From assembly GCA_911728435.2 (NCBI GenBank), contig OU452210.1, forward strand, positions 310,001-374,000: DNA of 64,000 bases. Reading direction: 5' to 3'. The DNA comes from Apoderus coryli (taxonomy: Eukaryota; Arthropoda; Insecta; Coleoptera; Attelabidae). The position numbers and the translations under genes are program-made. Below are positions 31,192-42,596 of this stretch, one piece after another. The first letter of the stretch is position 1. Each line of letters begins with the position of its first letter. The notes beneath the pieces were generated by a model. It was given only the letters and a program-made list of their open reading frames with translations. It was not told the DNA's origin and did not search any database.

Positions 31192-32788
31192 TGTAGTTTA
31201 TGTGGTGCCGATGTTGCTCTATTTTTCTAAGATATACCGGGCATGCAGGATCAGTTACGCGGTGGCTACGATTTTGGAGTCTTAGTTTTCTGCAATTGGG
31301 ACAGTCTAGATTTTCTTTATTGGGACACTTTTCAGCAGCATGACTTTCGCCACAGTAGTAACAAGTTTGTTCATTGGTGCAATATTTACTTACATGACCA
31401 TATTGGCAACAATTATAGCAAAGAGCTACAGTACAATGTTCTTTCACATAGAGTTTTGTGAGGTCGAAATATAAGTTTTCCGTTTTAACAAAAAACTTGA
31501 ACACTTCTGGATTTGCTTGAAAAATCCAGTTTTCGCGGAAGGGATTGCGACATTTCTTTTTGGTTATAAGTTTTAATTTTGAAAATAAAGTTGTTCCATA
31601 GGTGTTCGAGATAATTTCATTTTGATTTATAAGTTCGTTGATAAAGTTTTCTAATGTGAAGCCAATTTCAATTCCAGTGATAATAAACATGGGGTCCAGG
31701 TTAGTTATTTCTTTTGTTACAATTTCTTTATTATTTTGGAGAATGTTCGATAGTTTTTTGTGTTGATCGGTATTATGCGATTCTAATATAACACCACCAC
31801 TTTTCAACTGTCTTACACTTTTTAGGGCTCCATTTATATCATGAATACTTATATTTTGTTTGATTTTCCCCAGGACGTTTTTCGAATTTTCTTCATTTGG
31901 TATTCTAACAATAGTTTCGTGCTTGGTCTGAGTAGGGGGTGTTTTCCATGTTGGGGTCGAATATTGGTTTGTTTTCTCTATAACTTGGAGCACATTTTTT
32001 GGTTTCTTTGCTTGTTCCGCGTACGTTCTTTTTGTAGAGTAGTTCCCCTTTGTTTCAGCTGAATTCTCATTCTCTAAAATTCGTAAATGATCAACCATTT
32101 TTGTCAGATTTTTTGTTATATTATAAACAGCATTTTGAATGGTTAGCTTTATTTGTGCACTGAGTATTACATCAGTTCCATCACTATTTTGTAAGTTTGC
32201 TACGTGCATTATGTCGTCTAGTGCTGATAACACGTTATTCATCCTATTGCTATTTTGATTTTCGGCTGGATTTTGGGATTCAATATTGGATTCTTTACTA
32301 GTCTCACAATCTTCTGATTTGTCGCAGTTTTTCTTCGCTTCTCTTTGTAGCTCGGGTGTTAACTCTGATCTAGGTCTTTTCTTATAGTCTGTTTGTGGTG
32401 GTGACCGCTGTAGTGAAGTGCGAGGTGTAAAAATCCCTGTTGTTGTAGAACCAAACGGAATTATAATATTTTCCACATTATTTTTGTAACACTGTATATT
32501 AATATCATCCGGTTGTCGTTTATTTATTGTTGTTATCTGTGCGCGAGTTTTATCAGTTAGGGTTTTGTCGGTCAAGTTTTTTGTTAACTTACCCATTTCT
32601 TCAATAGAATAAGGATATATTTGTTTTTCGTTTTTTGATGTAATTTCAGTATTAGTTAACTCAGTGTTTTCATTATCAGATGCACCGTCACTACTTCCAC
32701 TCATGGTGAAATTTTCGAAATTTTTGGTTTTGTTTATACCAGTAAAAATTGACTTTAAAGAAGGAACGAACGATTTGTGCTTAGCCAC
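31184..32788 (-). CDS. LINE D ORF1: gag-like protein with CCHC zinc knuckles
   Basis: 534 residues, open. The first ~230 are polar and low in complexity (many Asn, Thr, Glu). A middle domain with IVRIPNEENSKNVLGKIK, LKSVRQLKSGGVILES and MFIITGIEIGFTLENFINEL matches the PRE_C2HC/RRM-like part of Jockey-type ORF1. Near the end are knuckles CYNCCQYGHVSKYC and CYYCGESHAAEKC, and a CPNC pair, which bind the element's RNA. The start MAKHKSFVPSLK is the first Met. It overlaps ORF2 by 8 bases. Confidence 0.85.
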   Translation of the reverse strand: MAKHKSFVPSLKSIFTGINKTKNFENFTMSGSSDGASDNENTELTNTEITSKNEKQIYPYSIEEMGKLTKNLTDKTLTDKTRAQITTINKRQPDDINIQCYKNNVENIIIPFGSTTTGIFTPRTSLQRSPPQTDYKKRPRSELTPELQREAKKNCDKSEDCETSKESNIESQNPAENQNSNRMNNVLSALDDIMHVANLQNSDGTDVILSAQIKLTIQNAVYNITKNLTKMVDHLRILENENSAETKGNYSTKRTYAEQAKKPKNVLQVIEKTNQYSTPTWKTPPTQTKHETIVRIPNEENSKNVLGKIKQNISIHDINGALKSVRQLKSGGVILESHNTDQHKKLSNILQNNKEIVTKEITNLDPMFIITGIEIGFTLENFINELINQNEIISNTYGTTLFSKLKLITKKKCRNPFRENWIFQANPEVFKFFVKTENLYFDLTKLYVKEHCTVALCYNCCQYGHVSKYCTNEQTCYYCGESHAAEKCPNKENLDCPNCRKLRLQNRSHRVTDPACPVYLRKIEQHRHHINYNG

Positions 32789-32947
32789 ACATAAATTCGC
32801 GTTTTGTGTTTATATGTTTTTATTTGTTAGTATCAGTATGTTTTTATTAATAATTAAACAATACACCAAAATTTAACAGCAACTTGAGAAAATAAATAAA
32901 AAATAAACCCATTCCATCTAACCGTGAATGCAACTATATTTGCATAA

Positions 32948-32983
32948 CCGTTGATTGAAATATTTAATTATTTCAATCAACGG
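32948..32983. repeat. 36-bp near-perfect palindrome
   Basis: CCGTTGATTGAAATATTTAA and then TTATTTCAATCAACGG. It has the same ends as the 26390-26422 palindrome. It lies between the 5' side of LINE D and the 3' side of the P-element pseudogene. Confidence 0.85.
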
Positions 32984-33041
32984 CATAACATAATATAAGA
33001 AACAGTTTGGCCGATGACTAATATACCTATAAGTCCAAACT

Positions 33042-33911
33042 CTAATGTGATATTCTTATTTTCCTATGTGGTTTACCTGTTTCGTTATCTTTAATTTTAC
33101 TAGTACTAGAACTAACCCACTTAACAGCCCTAAATAATTTTATTTTTATTAATTGTTTAATAATAATATTGCGATGGTCACCACACTGATCAAACCAAAA
33201 CTGGTCATGTTCCCGTATAACTAAAATTAAGTCATGTTTTATATTTTCTACCAACCCATTTTTTAATTTATATCTGTCAAATAAATCTCCAAATTTTTCT
33301 AGGAGGCAACTAATTAATAAACAAAATTTGTGTGTTGGTCTCTTTAAACTCATGATTCCATCCGCTCCATAATTTTTATTGAAAACCAAGGATTCGTGGG
33401 GCCGCACGACTACGTCCTCGTCTAGAATGAAGCACTTTTTACATTCAAGGCATATAGTTTTTTTTAACATAAAATGTGCCAAATATCCAGCAACGTAAGT
33501 AATCGTGCAATCTTCTATGGTTGGCTCGACGTCGATTTGGTCATCTGTGGATCCATGGCTTATATCAACTTCTTCAGTTGATGTTCGTGATATTGAAGAC
33601 TTGGCTTCAATAAGAGCTGTTTTAGTTTGTGAATATGGAGTTACAGATGTGTCCTTTACTAAGGGCAATGGTTCATCGTCATCACATTTACAATTTGCAC
33701 CAGCTGTTGCTTGTAGGCGAATGTGGATATTTTGTTGTAATCCAATTCTTAATCCTTTTACTTTGGGATATGGATTATATCCACCCCGGGTTCTAACGAC
33801 AGAAAGAAATTCTCTAACGGATCCTGGTTTAATCGAGATGTGAGCAGATACACCATTCCCTCTGCCACGGCGTTATCCCACAGTTGAAGTATCCCGGTGA
33901 TAGTCCACCTG
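33042..33911 (-). pseudogene. P-element (THAP) transposase, C-terminal part
   Basis: Resumes on the far side of LINE C with TGILQLWDNAVAEG, then LLTSRLNQDPLENFF, a hallmark of P-element/THAP9-like transposases. A missing base near 33797-33812 shifts the frame; the other frame then carries VVRTRGGYNPYPKVKGLRIG. Further on are a zinc-like CLECKKC and KFCLLISCLLEKFGDLFDRY, to a stop at 33042. This is the C-terminal portion of the RNase H-like/GTP-binding transposase. The Met at 33668 is an artefact of the shifted frame, not a start. Confidence 0.85.
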
Positions 33912-34283
33912 AATAATAATAATAATAATAATGCAGTTTATTTGTAATCCCAAAATTAACATTAAAAATACAACAATATAATAGGAGCTACATAAAAATA
34001 TAGTAAAACAAAAAATATGTCACATAACATCACCTAAAAATAGCTTAGCCAAGGATTACAAAATGGGTTAAAAGGCAGTTAACACTGATTTAAAATTTTA
34101 ACCCAAGAAAGGATAGTTACATACAAAAATAACATATCTAATGGTTGTGCACTGATGGCAAATAACAATATTCTTCTTAAAACTAAACAAACATATTTGC
34201 CTTTAATTGATTGACAACAATTAAAATCTAAGAGAAAAAAAGAGAAAAAAAAAAAAAACCACTCATTCCAACTCTACTCCTTA

Positions 34284-36686
34284 TTAATGTGCTTGCAAAT
34301 GTACAATCTGTTTCTTAAATAAATATTTTCGATGGGCAATTCTGAAACCGGCCAACGACAGCTCTTTAAACGATGATGGAATTCTGTTATAAGTCGCGTA
34401 AACAACAAATGAAAATGATCTCAAAAAAATTGCGCTGCGATGCGGTGGGGGAGACAGCAAGCCTTTAAATCTTAAATTTAATGTATGAACATCTGATCGA
34501 AAACGTATTTTATTGTAAAGATACGGAGGATGCTTTTTAAGAACAATGGAGTGAAACAAACAGGATGCATGCAAACTACATCTAGATTCCATGTCCAGCC
34601 AATTAATATTCGCGAGTTTGTATGACACCGGATCAAATTTCCTGATACCATAAATGTAACGTAGACAGCATTTTTGAACTTTTTGGATTTTGTTTTTGTT
34701 AACTACTGTCAAACAAGGGCCATATATTACATCTCCATAATTAAAATGGCTAAGAACCAATGAATCACACAATGTCGTTTTCAGTTTTACTGTAAGCAAA
34801 TGTCTATGAGGATACAACATTTTCAAGTTCATGTAGGCCTTACGCAGACATTCCGTGACATGACCATTAAAACGCAAATCCGTATCCAAATACAAACCAA
34901 GATTTTTTGCTGCTGATACACAAGGGATAGGTTTATTGTCTATAGCAATATTTAGGGTGTCCCCAATTGCATCTCTGTTCTTGCCAAATATTAACAAAAA
35001 TGATTTATTTGGATTTATTGTCATTTGATGTTTTTTAGATATATTTAGTAATTTATCCAGATCCTCGTTTATGCATTGACTGGCCCCAGCAACATCTTGA
35101 CAATAAAAAGAGAACCTCACCTGCCGATCATCGGCATATTCATAGTTTGTGCAGTGTAAGAGACATTTGTGAATATTTGCAGTATATAAACAAAATAAAA
35201 GAGGAGATAGCACAGAACCCTGTGGCACTCCACATAAAATATCCCCTCTTGCAGATTGACCCACGGTGGTTTCCACATACTGCAACCTACAACTTAAGAA
35301 ACTGTTGAGTAACCCAATAGCGGAATCCGCAAAGCCATTGTATTTTAGTATCGATAATAATATTCTATGACTCACTTTATCAAAGGCTTTAGAATAATCT
35401 AATAGAATAAGAGCAGTAGTTCTTCCCCGGTCTACATCATGTAGAATGTCATCAACTAGATCCAAAAGTGCCGTCACACAACTGTACCCCTTCCTAAAGC
35501 CAGATTGTCTATGAGGTAATATATTATAAGTTTTAATAAAGTCTACTATTTGAGAGCACATAATTTTTTCTAAAGTTTTGGACAGGGGCGACAGTATAGA
35601 TATAGGCCTTAGATCGGAAAAATCCAATATCTCATTATTTTTGGGCAGTGGAACAACCTTAGATATTTTCCATAAATTAGGAAAAGTACATGTTAGTAGG
35701 CATGAATTCATTATATGAGTAATATAAGGCAAAATGTATGGACAACAGAGTAAAATCATTTCTATGCTTAAATTATCAGGGCCAAGGGCATTAGACTTAA
35801 TTTGGGAAATATATCTTAAAACTGCATTGTCATCAACCAATTGAAATTCAAAGAAATTAATAAAATTTTCTGCAACATGAGTTTCATAAAAATCTATCAA
35901 GTCGCCATCAGGGATCTGAGCTGTTGAATGCTGTAAGAAATAGTTGTTAATATGGGTGGGGTTGTTAAATCGATCCGGCAAAGTAGTCAGAGATTTTTTC
36001 CTTCTATAAATGTTTAAGTCACTTATTCTTTTCCAGAGCTGTCGTTTATTTTTTGGCAAGAATTAACACAATACTCTAAATAAGATTTCTTCTCTCTATC
36101 AATAGCATTAGTTACCTCGTTCTTAATTCGCTTATAGAAATTCCAGTTAGCATCACTTCGATTTTTTTTATAATTATTAAAAGCATTATTTTTTTGACGA
36201 ATTAAACCTTTAATAGAGTCTGTAAACCACGGTTTGTATTCTTTCTTTGTTGTTATGCTTTTTTCCGGAGCTAGTGTATCAAACAAATTAATAAGTAATT
36301 TACAAAAATATTCAACTTTAAGATTAATATCATCTATGTACAGAATGTCCGCAAAAGGAGTAATGGGCAATAAGGTAATTAGCAAATTTTTATCCAATTT
36401 GTGTAAGCACCGTGTTCTAAAGCAACGTGCCTTTTTCCGTTCTCGATCAATACTAAGTTTACAAAAGACATTGCAGTGATCCGAGACTCCCGCTACATCT
36501 ACGACACCACAAGAAAAAGTTAAAGAGTCAGTATCAGATGGTATCAGAAACAGCATCGGATAACCAGGTCTCAGTGACGCCCACACAGTCGAATTGATTC
36601 AGCTCTATGTAATCTTTTACATTCGCAAAGTTTTTGGTTAGAGATCGCACATTCCAGAATGAGAGATTTAATTTATTCTTAGTCAT
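34284..36686 (-). pseudogene. LINE C ORF2: RT kept, endonuclease mostly deleted
   Basis: Starts MTKNKLNLSFWNVRSL at 36686 and reads into SETWL-like TETWLSDAV, then breaks. Sequence equivalent to about residues 45-195 of copy A is gone, and coding resumes in another frame with SCGVVDVAGVSDHCNVFCKL, which keeps the SDH. A second frame change lies near 36050 (CQKINDSS versus KNKRQLWKRI). The RT is intact: LLDYSKAFDKV, GVPQGSVLSPLLF, YADDRQV, LYLDTDLRF and LSHFNYGDVIYGPC. CTGATAC repeats on both sides of the deletion join (about 36537-36552) suggest a microhomology-mediated loss. Confidence 0.88.
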
Positions 36687-36968
36687 AGTTGCCAAAACTA
36701 TTTGCAAAAGTCTATATAGTATATACAATTAGAACTTATATATATATACAATGAAAACAAAAGAAAAAAAAATAACAAAAGGGAGCAGAAAACAAGAAAG
36801 TTGCTGAATGAGTGGTCACAAAACAATCTAAAGTATAACAGATCTTTACTGTCACAGCAACAAGAAAAAAAAAACAATGTAATATATCGAATTGCTTATA
36901 ATGAAAAGAAGAAAAAAAAATTCAAAAATGTTAAGAATACCCAACAACGGATCGGTGAAGCTCCTCTA

Positions 36969-37598
36969 TCATATTGACTCCAGATCTTCGCAAGTATTTA
37001 TTTTTCGAAATCGACCTTGATATTTAGTAAAGATGTTACCATTATACGACCATACCTCATTGTTGCCTAGCTTTTCCTTGGCCTTTTGAAACAATTCATA
37101 TTGAACTTTGGTGAGTTCCTCTACAATTACCAATTTTGAGCCCTTAAACTTCTTCTTATTTTTATATATTTCTGATTTTTGTGAGATGTTTGAGAATTTT
37201 AGCAAAACTGGTCTTGCTCTACCTGCATTTTGAGATTTTATTCCAACCCGATAACAAATATCCGGGACACATTCATGTACAGATAATTTTTCCATAAACA
37301 AATTACGTATTTTTTCTTTTAGGTTTTCGTTAGGGGTTTCTTGAAGTCCATATAAACGAAGTTCTGTTCGCTTGGCATACTGATCACATTTTTCTAATTT
37401 AATACGTAAGGTGTTGTTCTCCGCTTCAAGTTCATTCATTTTTCATTCCAACCTCTTTACTTGTTTTGTGATATTTTCTAGTTTATCTGACAACAACGCC
37501 GATATACGTTCTGCAATTGAATCCATGAACACTGTATCTGATAAACATTCTCTTATCATATCTCTGAATTCGTTTTTCTGCTGCTTGTTGTATGGCAT
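36969..37598 (-). pseudogene. LINE C ORF1 with an in-frame break
   Basis: Starts MPYNKQQKNEFRDMIRE at 37598 (compare MPYNRQQKSELKELIRD in copy A). A stop follows VKRLE near 37446; coding then continues from MNELEAENNTLRIKLEKCDQ through ELRLYGLQE, VIVEELTKVQYELFQKAKEK and NGNIFTKY to 36969. This uninterrupted C-terminus shows what was joined in copy A before its HINE-like insertion. Confidence 0.85.
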
Positions 37599-37793
37599 AT
37601 TGAAATAATTTATTTATAAATACCGGTTTAATCAAATCCTGCACTTGTTTTAGATTACGATTTATATTGTATATTATAAAGTAATTTTTTCTGTACAGGT
37701 AGCACTAAAATTTTGTTTAAAAACTTGCTTTTGTACTTGAAAAATTATTCGTTTACTTGGAGCTAACCGAAATACGTTTAATCAGTACGAACC

Positions 37794-38621
37794 ATTTTTA
37801 TAATCCCTCTAGGCAATAGATATTATTGCGTTCTTTGCCATTTTCGACAAACCGGATGTTAGAAAACAATTCCAAACTTTCATGAAGCGTTTTCATGGGT
37901 AAGTTATTTTTCGTACTTAAACCTCTCTTGAACGGATTGGGATCTGACAGACATTTCGCATTGAGAACGTCAAAAATATTATTTACTTTTTGAAAAAATG
38001 TCGCAGTGTTCTTGGCACTTGGACTATTAAGCTGTTTTATTTGATGGGCAGTTAATATTGCGGCAGAGACGCTACTGCTAAATACTTGTGCTGCGTATTT
38101 AACACGCATTTTTTGACAGTTAGTCGGATTCACGTGCTTTTCTGAAATCCGCAACATAGATCTAGCAACGTTACTTGCTTTATCTAAGTCGTAAGTTTTT
38201 GTAAAATCTGACCAACTAACTTTGTCTCCGCCTACTAACGTTTCCAATTTATTGTTCATTAGATTATTCCTTAACGACTTAAGTAAATGTGGAGTGTCAA
38301 ATAAAATTGTAATGCGATGCCCATTCATATCAAAATAAGGTGTCTTCTCAGCTGCCGTAAGTTTTTTAAAGGCTAACCTATTGTTGGAACCTTGATCGGC
38401 AACAAGACCTACTTTGGAAACCACCATTTTTATTAATTTGACCAAAATTTCGGCTTTTACGGAAGAGGCTGAACTAAAATAACAGAAAGGAATTTTCCAA
38501 GAGTAATAAAGCCCTCTTAAATAGAAAACATCGCCTTGTGTTGCCAGTTTCTCTGATCTTCCCAGATCTCCAAAATCTTCAAATCCTTCCAATAAATCAT
38601 GGTAAGCGTTATAATCGATAC
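37794..38621 (-). pseudogene. P-element (THAP) transposase, exon 3 (catalytic core)
   Basis: Begins after an acceptor (TTTTTGTAG at 38622-38630) with GIDYNAYHDLLEGFEDFGDL. It carries LVKLIKMVVSKVGLVADQGSNN, containing the second catalytic Asp of the RNase H-like fold, and the P-type motif ILFDTPHLLKSLRNNLM. It ends NNIYCLEG where LINE C enters. The exon is free of stops up to that point. Confidence 0.85.
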
Positions 38622-38680
38622 CTACAAAAAAAAACGATTTTGTAAATATCTAACATTAGGAATAAAACAAATTGTGCTAC

Positions 38681-39355
38681 CTTTTTCTAGTTTAATTTCA
38701 TCTACCATAATAACACACTTCCTTTCCACGTCCTCCATTACCTCCACTTTCTTTTCCAACAAGTTGACTAAGTTGGAATTGACGCCAGTTCTTAAGTTGA
38801 ACGACTTCAACCAAGTTGTAATAGTGGACACAGATGGTAATATAAATCCACGAGCCAACAAATTGTTGTACAGTCCCGGACATTTATAATACAAAGATAG
38901 GGCCAAATCTTTTTCGTCCTGGTTCCATTTTTGCGATTTTTTGTGAAAAACCTGCATTTTAGTAAATACTTGGACTGTTTTGCTACGCTTATTTAATAAT
39001 AATCTCAAGACAAATTTTGGGTCGCTCTGAGCTTTCAAACGTGAATATTTACGACGCAACGTCAGATTTTGTTGTAATATTGATTTATATTTCTTTTTTA
39101 TATTATGTTCATCACCGGGAGAGATCTTGGGACCGTCGCATTTCGCTTTTTTAATTTTAGAACTGGGTATCTGAAATTGCGTGAACGTCTTTACTTCGCG
39201 CGATTGGGATTAATGTTCTCCAGGAACCTCGACGGCTGATACACTTGACGTAATTATTTTAATATCGTTGTCAGAAAAATCGTCAGAAAACTCTATGCTT
39301 CTTTTGCAATATATTTTCGAGTTGGCGGTTTTGGTGATCACTAAGCATTCGTTAT
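38681..39355 (-). pseudogene. P-element (THAP) transposase, exon 2
   Basis: From an acceptor (TTTTCAG at 39356-39362) it reads DNECLVITK and onward. A TAA at 39210-39212 interrupts the frame after VEVPGEH. It continues in the same frame with a Lys-rich stretch, then QKWNQDEKDLALSLYYKCPG, PSVSTITTWLKSF and CVIMVDEIKLEKG, where D is the first catalytic Asp. The donor is AAG|GTAGCA at 38681/38680, giving a 59-bp intron (38622-38680). The stop codon marks it as a pseudogene, unless that stretch is itself spliced. Confidence 0.8.
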
Positions 39356-39806
39356 CTGAAAAGTGATAAATATACTGATTGATCGACTGACTGAATTAAT
39401 GTCTTATAGCAGACTATTCGTAATAAAGACATGACCATCGCTAACTAGACCCCAAAATTAAAAATTGTGTTTGTTGATATCAAATCCAAAAAACTTTAAA
39501 ATCTCTAAAACGATTAATGCTATCATATATTCCAAAATATATATACAAATTTTTCAGCCTAATTGCATGACAAACCCCTGCAAAAATGGAGTAAGTGCTA
39601 TATCCTAATTTCGACCAGCAGAAATACTAATTTATTAATTATTAAGAGTATTAAATATTTTTATCAACGCTTTTTCTCCCAAAATATTAAAAATTATTTT
39701 TAAAAATAAAAGGGTGGTAGTTTGCGTCCTGCGGCGAATTTTATATATTTTTAAAGTATTTATGTATGTAACCTATCAAGAATAACTTCAATATTGACAG
39801 ACTTAC

Positions 39807-40104
39807 CTTCATGTATTTTATGCGAGACTTGATGGTGTGGTAGGGGAATAGCACTTTTCAGTAGTCTGGTTCTGTAATTCTTGTCCGTAAACGCATTGGA
39901 GTCAAAATGTTTCTCGCATACTTTATATCCCTCAAGTTCGTCAAGTTGATCGATAAATTGAAGCAAAAATAAATTGCCGCAATTTTCCAACCATTTGCGG
40001 GTTCTCATTGGATCCTTCAGGGGAAATCGAAAAAGCGACACTTTGTTGTTTGCGGTATTTCCACAGTCAAAATATACACATTTATATTTGGTGGCAAAAT
40101 CCAT
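39807..40104 (-). pseudogene. P-element (THAP) transposase, exon 1: THAP DNA-binding domain
   Basis: Starts MDFATKYKCVYFDCGN at 40104. The C2CH zinc finger is visible as C-x4-C (CVYFDC), then W in TRKWLENC, and the C-x2-H pair in KVCEKHFDSNAF, ending with the SAIPLP motif equivalent to AVPTIF. The domain binds the element's ends. A strong donor (GAAG|GTAAGT at 39806-39801) ends the exon. The longer open frame upstream of 40104 is translated (TA)n and not part of the gene. Confidence 0.88.
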
Positions 40105-40197
40105 TATCACTTTTAGAAAAATACTAAAACACGCACAGTAACGACACAGCGATTCTAAGCACAGTAACAACACAACGATTCTAAGCACATTAACAAC

Positions 40198-40200
<3 letters not shown>

Positions 40201-40251
<51 letters not shown>
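40201..40251. repeat. (TA)n microsatellite
   Basis: About 25 TA dinucleotides upstream of the THAP exon. Confidence 0.97.
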
Positions 40252-40253
<2 letters not shown>

Positions 40254-40556
40254 CTTCATTTGGCTTTTCTATATAATATATATAGAATTTATTCAACTAC
40301 TAGTTGAGTCAATTTAAGTGAATATTTTCCCTTAGCTGCTGTTTTACATCAGGGGGAATGAATATCCACCCACAGATGAAATTAAGTAATTTCTAGTGAA
40401 ATATAACATAGACCGATCGGTCATTGTTGTAAAATCGAAAATCCAACATTTGAAAAAAACAACGTAACTAAAAAAGATTGTTGTATTAGAATTTATTTTT
40501 TCTTTAATATGAGTGTTACAAAATAATGTATTTTTTTTATTTTTTACGTCTGCTCA

Positions 40557-40988
40557 TTACGATTTATTTTTGTAATACATATTATGTAATGCGAAAATTC
40601 CATAATTTATTCTGGATTCTACAAGAGCGTAGTATAATGTTTTTAAATATTGTACTGTTAGTACAGCTTTGGAGCGTTTAAATATATGGAATAGGGATCT
40701 TATAGTTTGAGTAACTTTGTCTATATGAGTGTCCCGGCGAAGATGGGGATCAAAGAAAATGCCAAGGTACTTGACTGAGCTGACCGGGTGCAAAACCAGT
40801 TCATTGTGAGGTGTCCGGGCACAAATTCTATCGAAGTCAGGCAAACCCAGCCTATTGCATGAGAAGGGCAGATAGTGTGTTTTTTCAAAATTGATTGTGA
40901 GTAATCTAGAATTAAACCAATCCTTCAACAGAACCAAATCCTCCTCAACCTCATCCTTCAAAGCACACCAAGAGGCGTTTTGGTAATA
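40557..40988 (-). pseudogene. LINE E fragment: RT thumb and C-terminus
   Basis: Reads VEEDLVLLKDWFNSRLLTIN, FEKTHYLPFS, SSVKYLGIFFDPHLR and LYYALVESRINYGI. These are the palm-end and thumb motifs of a Jockey/CR1-like RT, followed by an A-rich 3' side. It is cut on its 5' side by the CAGGGTG foldback element that begins at 40991, and the missing RT was not found beyond 42596. Confidence 0.75.
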
Positions 40989-40990
40989 TA

Positions 40991-42594
40991 CAGGGTGAGT
41001 CACGAGGAACTGTACATACTTCTACCATAAATAGAGGCACGTTAGGGGATTATCAAATGACCATTAAAAAATGTCTCCTTGTTTTGATTATTAATATACA
41101 GGGTGAATTATGGATCTTCACCAAAACAATGTTTCGTCATATTTTTTCAATGATTAAGTCGATTTATCTCATATTTTTTATAAAAGTGTATATTGGTGTC
41201 TGGCAACTAACTGACATATTCAGAATTGAAAAAAATCCAGGTCCGTCTTCGAGAAAATTTGTGGGGCTGCTTCATATTCAACACTTCACCCGGCATATGA
41301 TTTTTCAAAAATCTGATATAATTTTTTCAGAGTGCATAAATAGACAGTTAGACCTGGGTATTTGAATTTTTTGTTACACTCAGCTCACATTTCCAATTAA
41401 AGATTCATTTTAGAGCCAAATTGAAAATTGGCAATAATGAAGTATCTTACTGTATAATAATGCTTAGTTATTAACAAGAAATCTTTCAAAATAAACAGAA
41501 ACGACACACACTGTGCTCCAGTATGGTAAATATCATAATTTGAATTGATTCACAGGCCAAATTTAAAAATCTGGCATATCTGGATCATCCCAATAATTCA
41601 CCCTGTATGTAACTTTTTCTCCCGTAATAGACAGAAAACAGACAAAAAATGTTTGTAATAAACTAATTTTCTTATTTGTTTGAGGAAAACTCATAATATG
41701 TCTAATTCTTTTAATCGGAATGAAATGAACAAGCCAGGGAAATGTTTCCCTACTCATAAATTAAGAAATAAAATAACCAAACAATAAAACAGTTTTAACA
41801 ATGTGGAAAAAAGTAAAAAACAATTTAATAAACATTACGATTATAAAACACAACAGCTCATTAACAGAAATTATTCACTGTTGTAATATTATCAGAAATG
41901 ACCCCCTGACAATCAGAAAGTCCATTACACATTTAAACATCCGTCAAGAAAAGTGTATTGAGGCAGATGGATTTCATTTGGAACATCTTTTATAATCGTA
42001 ATGTTTCTTAAATTGTTTTTTACTTTGTTTTATTGTTTGGTTATTGTTTTTTAAATAATTTTTTTAATTTATGACACATGAGTTTTCCTCAAACGTCGTT
42101 TCTGTCTATTTTGAAGATTTATTTTTAATAACTAAACATTATTATACAGTAAGATACTTGATTATTGCCAATTTTCAATTTGGCTCTAAAATTAAATCTT
42201 TAATTGGAAATGTCAGGTGAGTGAAACAAAAAATTCAAATACCCAGGCCTAACTGTCTATTTATGCCCTCTGAAAAAATTATATCAGATTTTTGAAAAAT
42301 CATATACAGGGTGAAGTGGTGGATATGAAGCAGTCCCACAAATTTTCTCGAAGACGGACCTGGATTTTTTCAATTCTGAATATGTCAGTTAGTTGCCAGG
42401 CACCAATACACACTTCTATAAAAAAATGAGATAAATCGATTTAATCATTGAAACATTGTTTTGGTTAATATCCATAATTCACCCTGTATATTAACAATGA
42501 AAACAAGGAGACAGTTTTTAATGGTCATTTGATAATCCCCTAATGTGCCTCTACTTATGGTAGAAGTATGTACAGTTCCTCGTGACTCACCCTG
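40991..42594. mobile_element. Foldback DNA element with CAGGGTG ends and TA duplication
   Basis: CAGGGTGAGTCACGAGGAAC at 40991 is mirrored at 42575-42594, with TA on both outer sides (40989-40990 and 42595-42596). The arms run inward to about 41852 (left) and 41985 (right); the left arm carries ~250 bp of extra sequence. Further CAGGGTG/CACCCTG motifs inside (41098, 42306, 42480) suggest nesting or unequal growth. TA duplication and TIRs suggest a Tc1/mariner-type origin. Confidence 0.75.
41801..41995 (+). pseudogene. Transposase C-terminal remnant in the foldback loop
   Basis: The last ~35 residues, RNDPLTIRKSITHLN and IRQEKCIEADGFHLEHLL, resemble the C-terminal tail of IS630/Tc/mariner-related transposases in insects (R-x-x-x-CIE-x-x-G-x-HFEHLL). 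The upstream residues look like chance translation of the inverted arm. The DDE core is absent. It supports the Tc/mariner assignment of the foldback, but the match is short. Confidence 0.5.
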
Positions 42595-42596
42595 TA

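Larger units (their letters stand above)
28127..32900 (-). mobile_element. LINE D, Jockey-like with zinc-knuckle ORF1 (minus strand)
   Basis: Minus-strand LINE with a gag-like ORF1 (32788-31184), an overlapping ORF2 (31191-28370, one frameshift), a 3' UTR and an A-rich (AAATA)n tail at 28127-28170. It is a different lineage from copies A-C: ORF1 has CCHC knuckles and the tail is A-rich. The 5' end lies somewhere between 32789 and 32947. Confidence 0.85.
33912..37793 (-). mobile_element. LINE copy C, same family as copy A, internally deleted
   Basis: Minus-strand LINE inserted in the P-element pseudogene, splitting it between CLEG (upstream exon) and ITGILQLW (downstream). The 5' UTR (37793-37599) matches copy A, so it is full-length at the 5' end. 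The tail is a TAA run (plus strand 33912-33932). ORF1 has a stop, and ORF2 has a frameshift and a deletion in the endonuclease. Confidence 0.88.

Noticed and set aside
33505..33843. Plus-strand ORF overlapping the P-element exon
   Set aside because: Shadow of the minus-strand transposase sequence.
39760..40296. Extended N-terminus with an IYIYIY run before the THAP domain
   Set aside because: It is translated (TA)n. The THAP protein starts at 40104, and the frame past 39807 runs into an intron.
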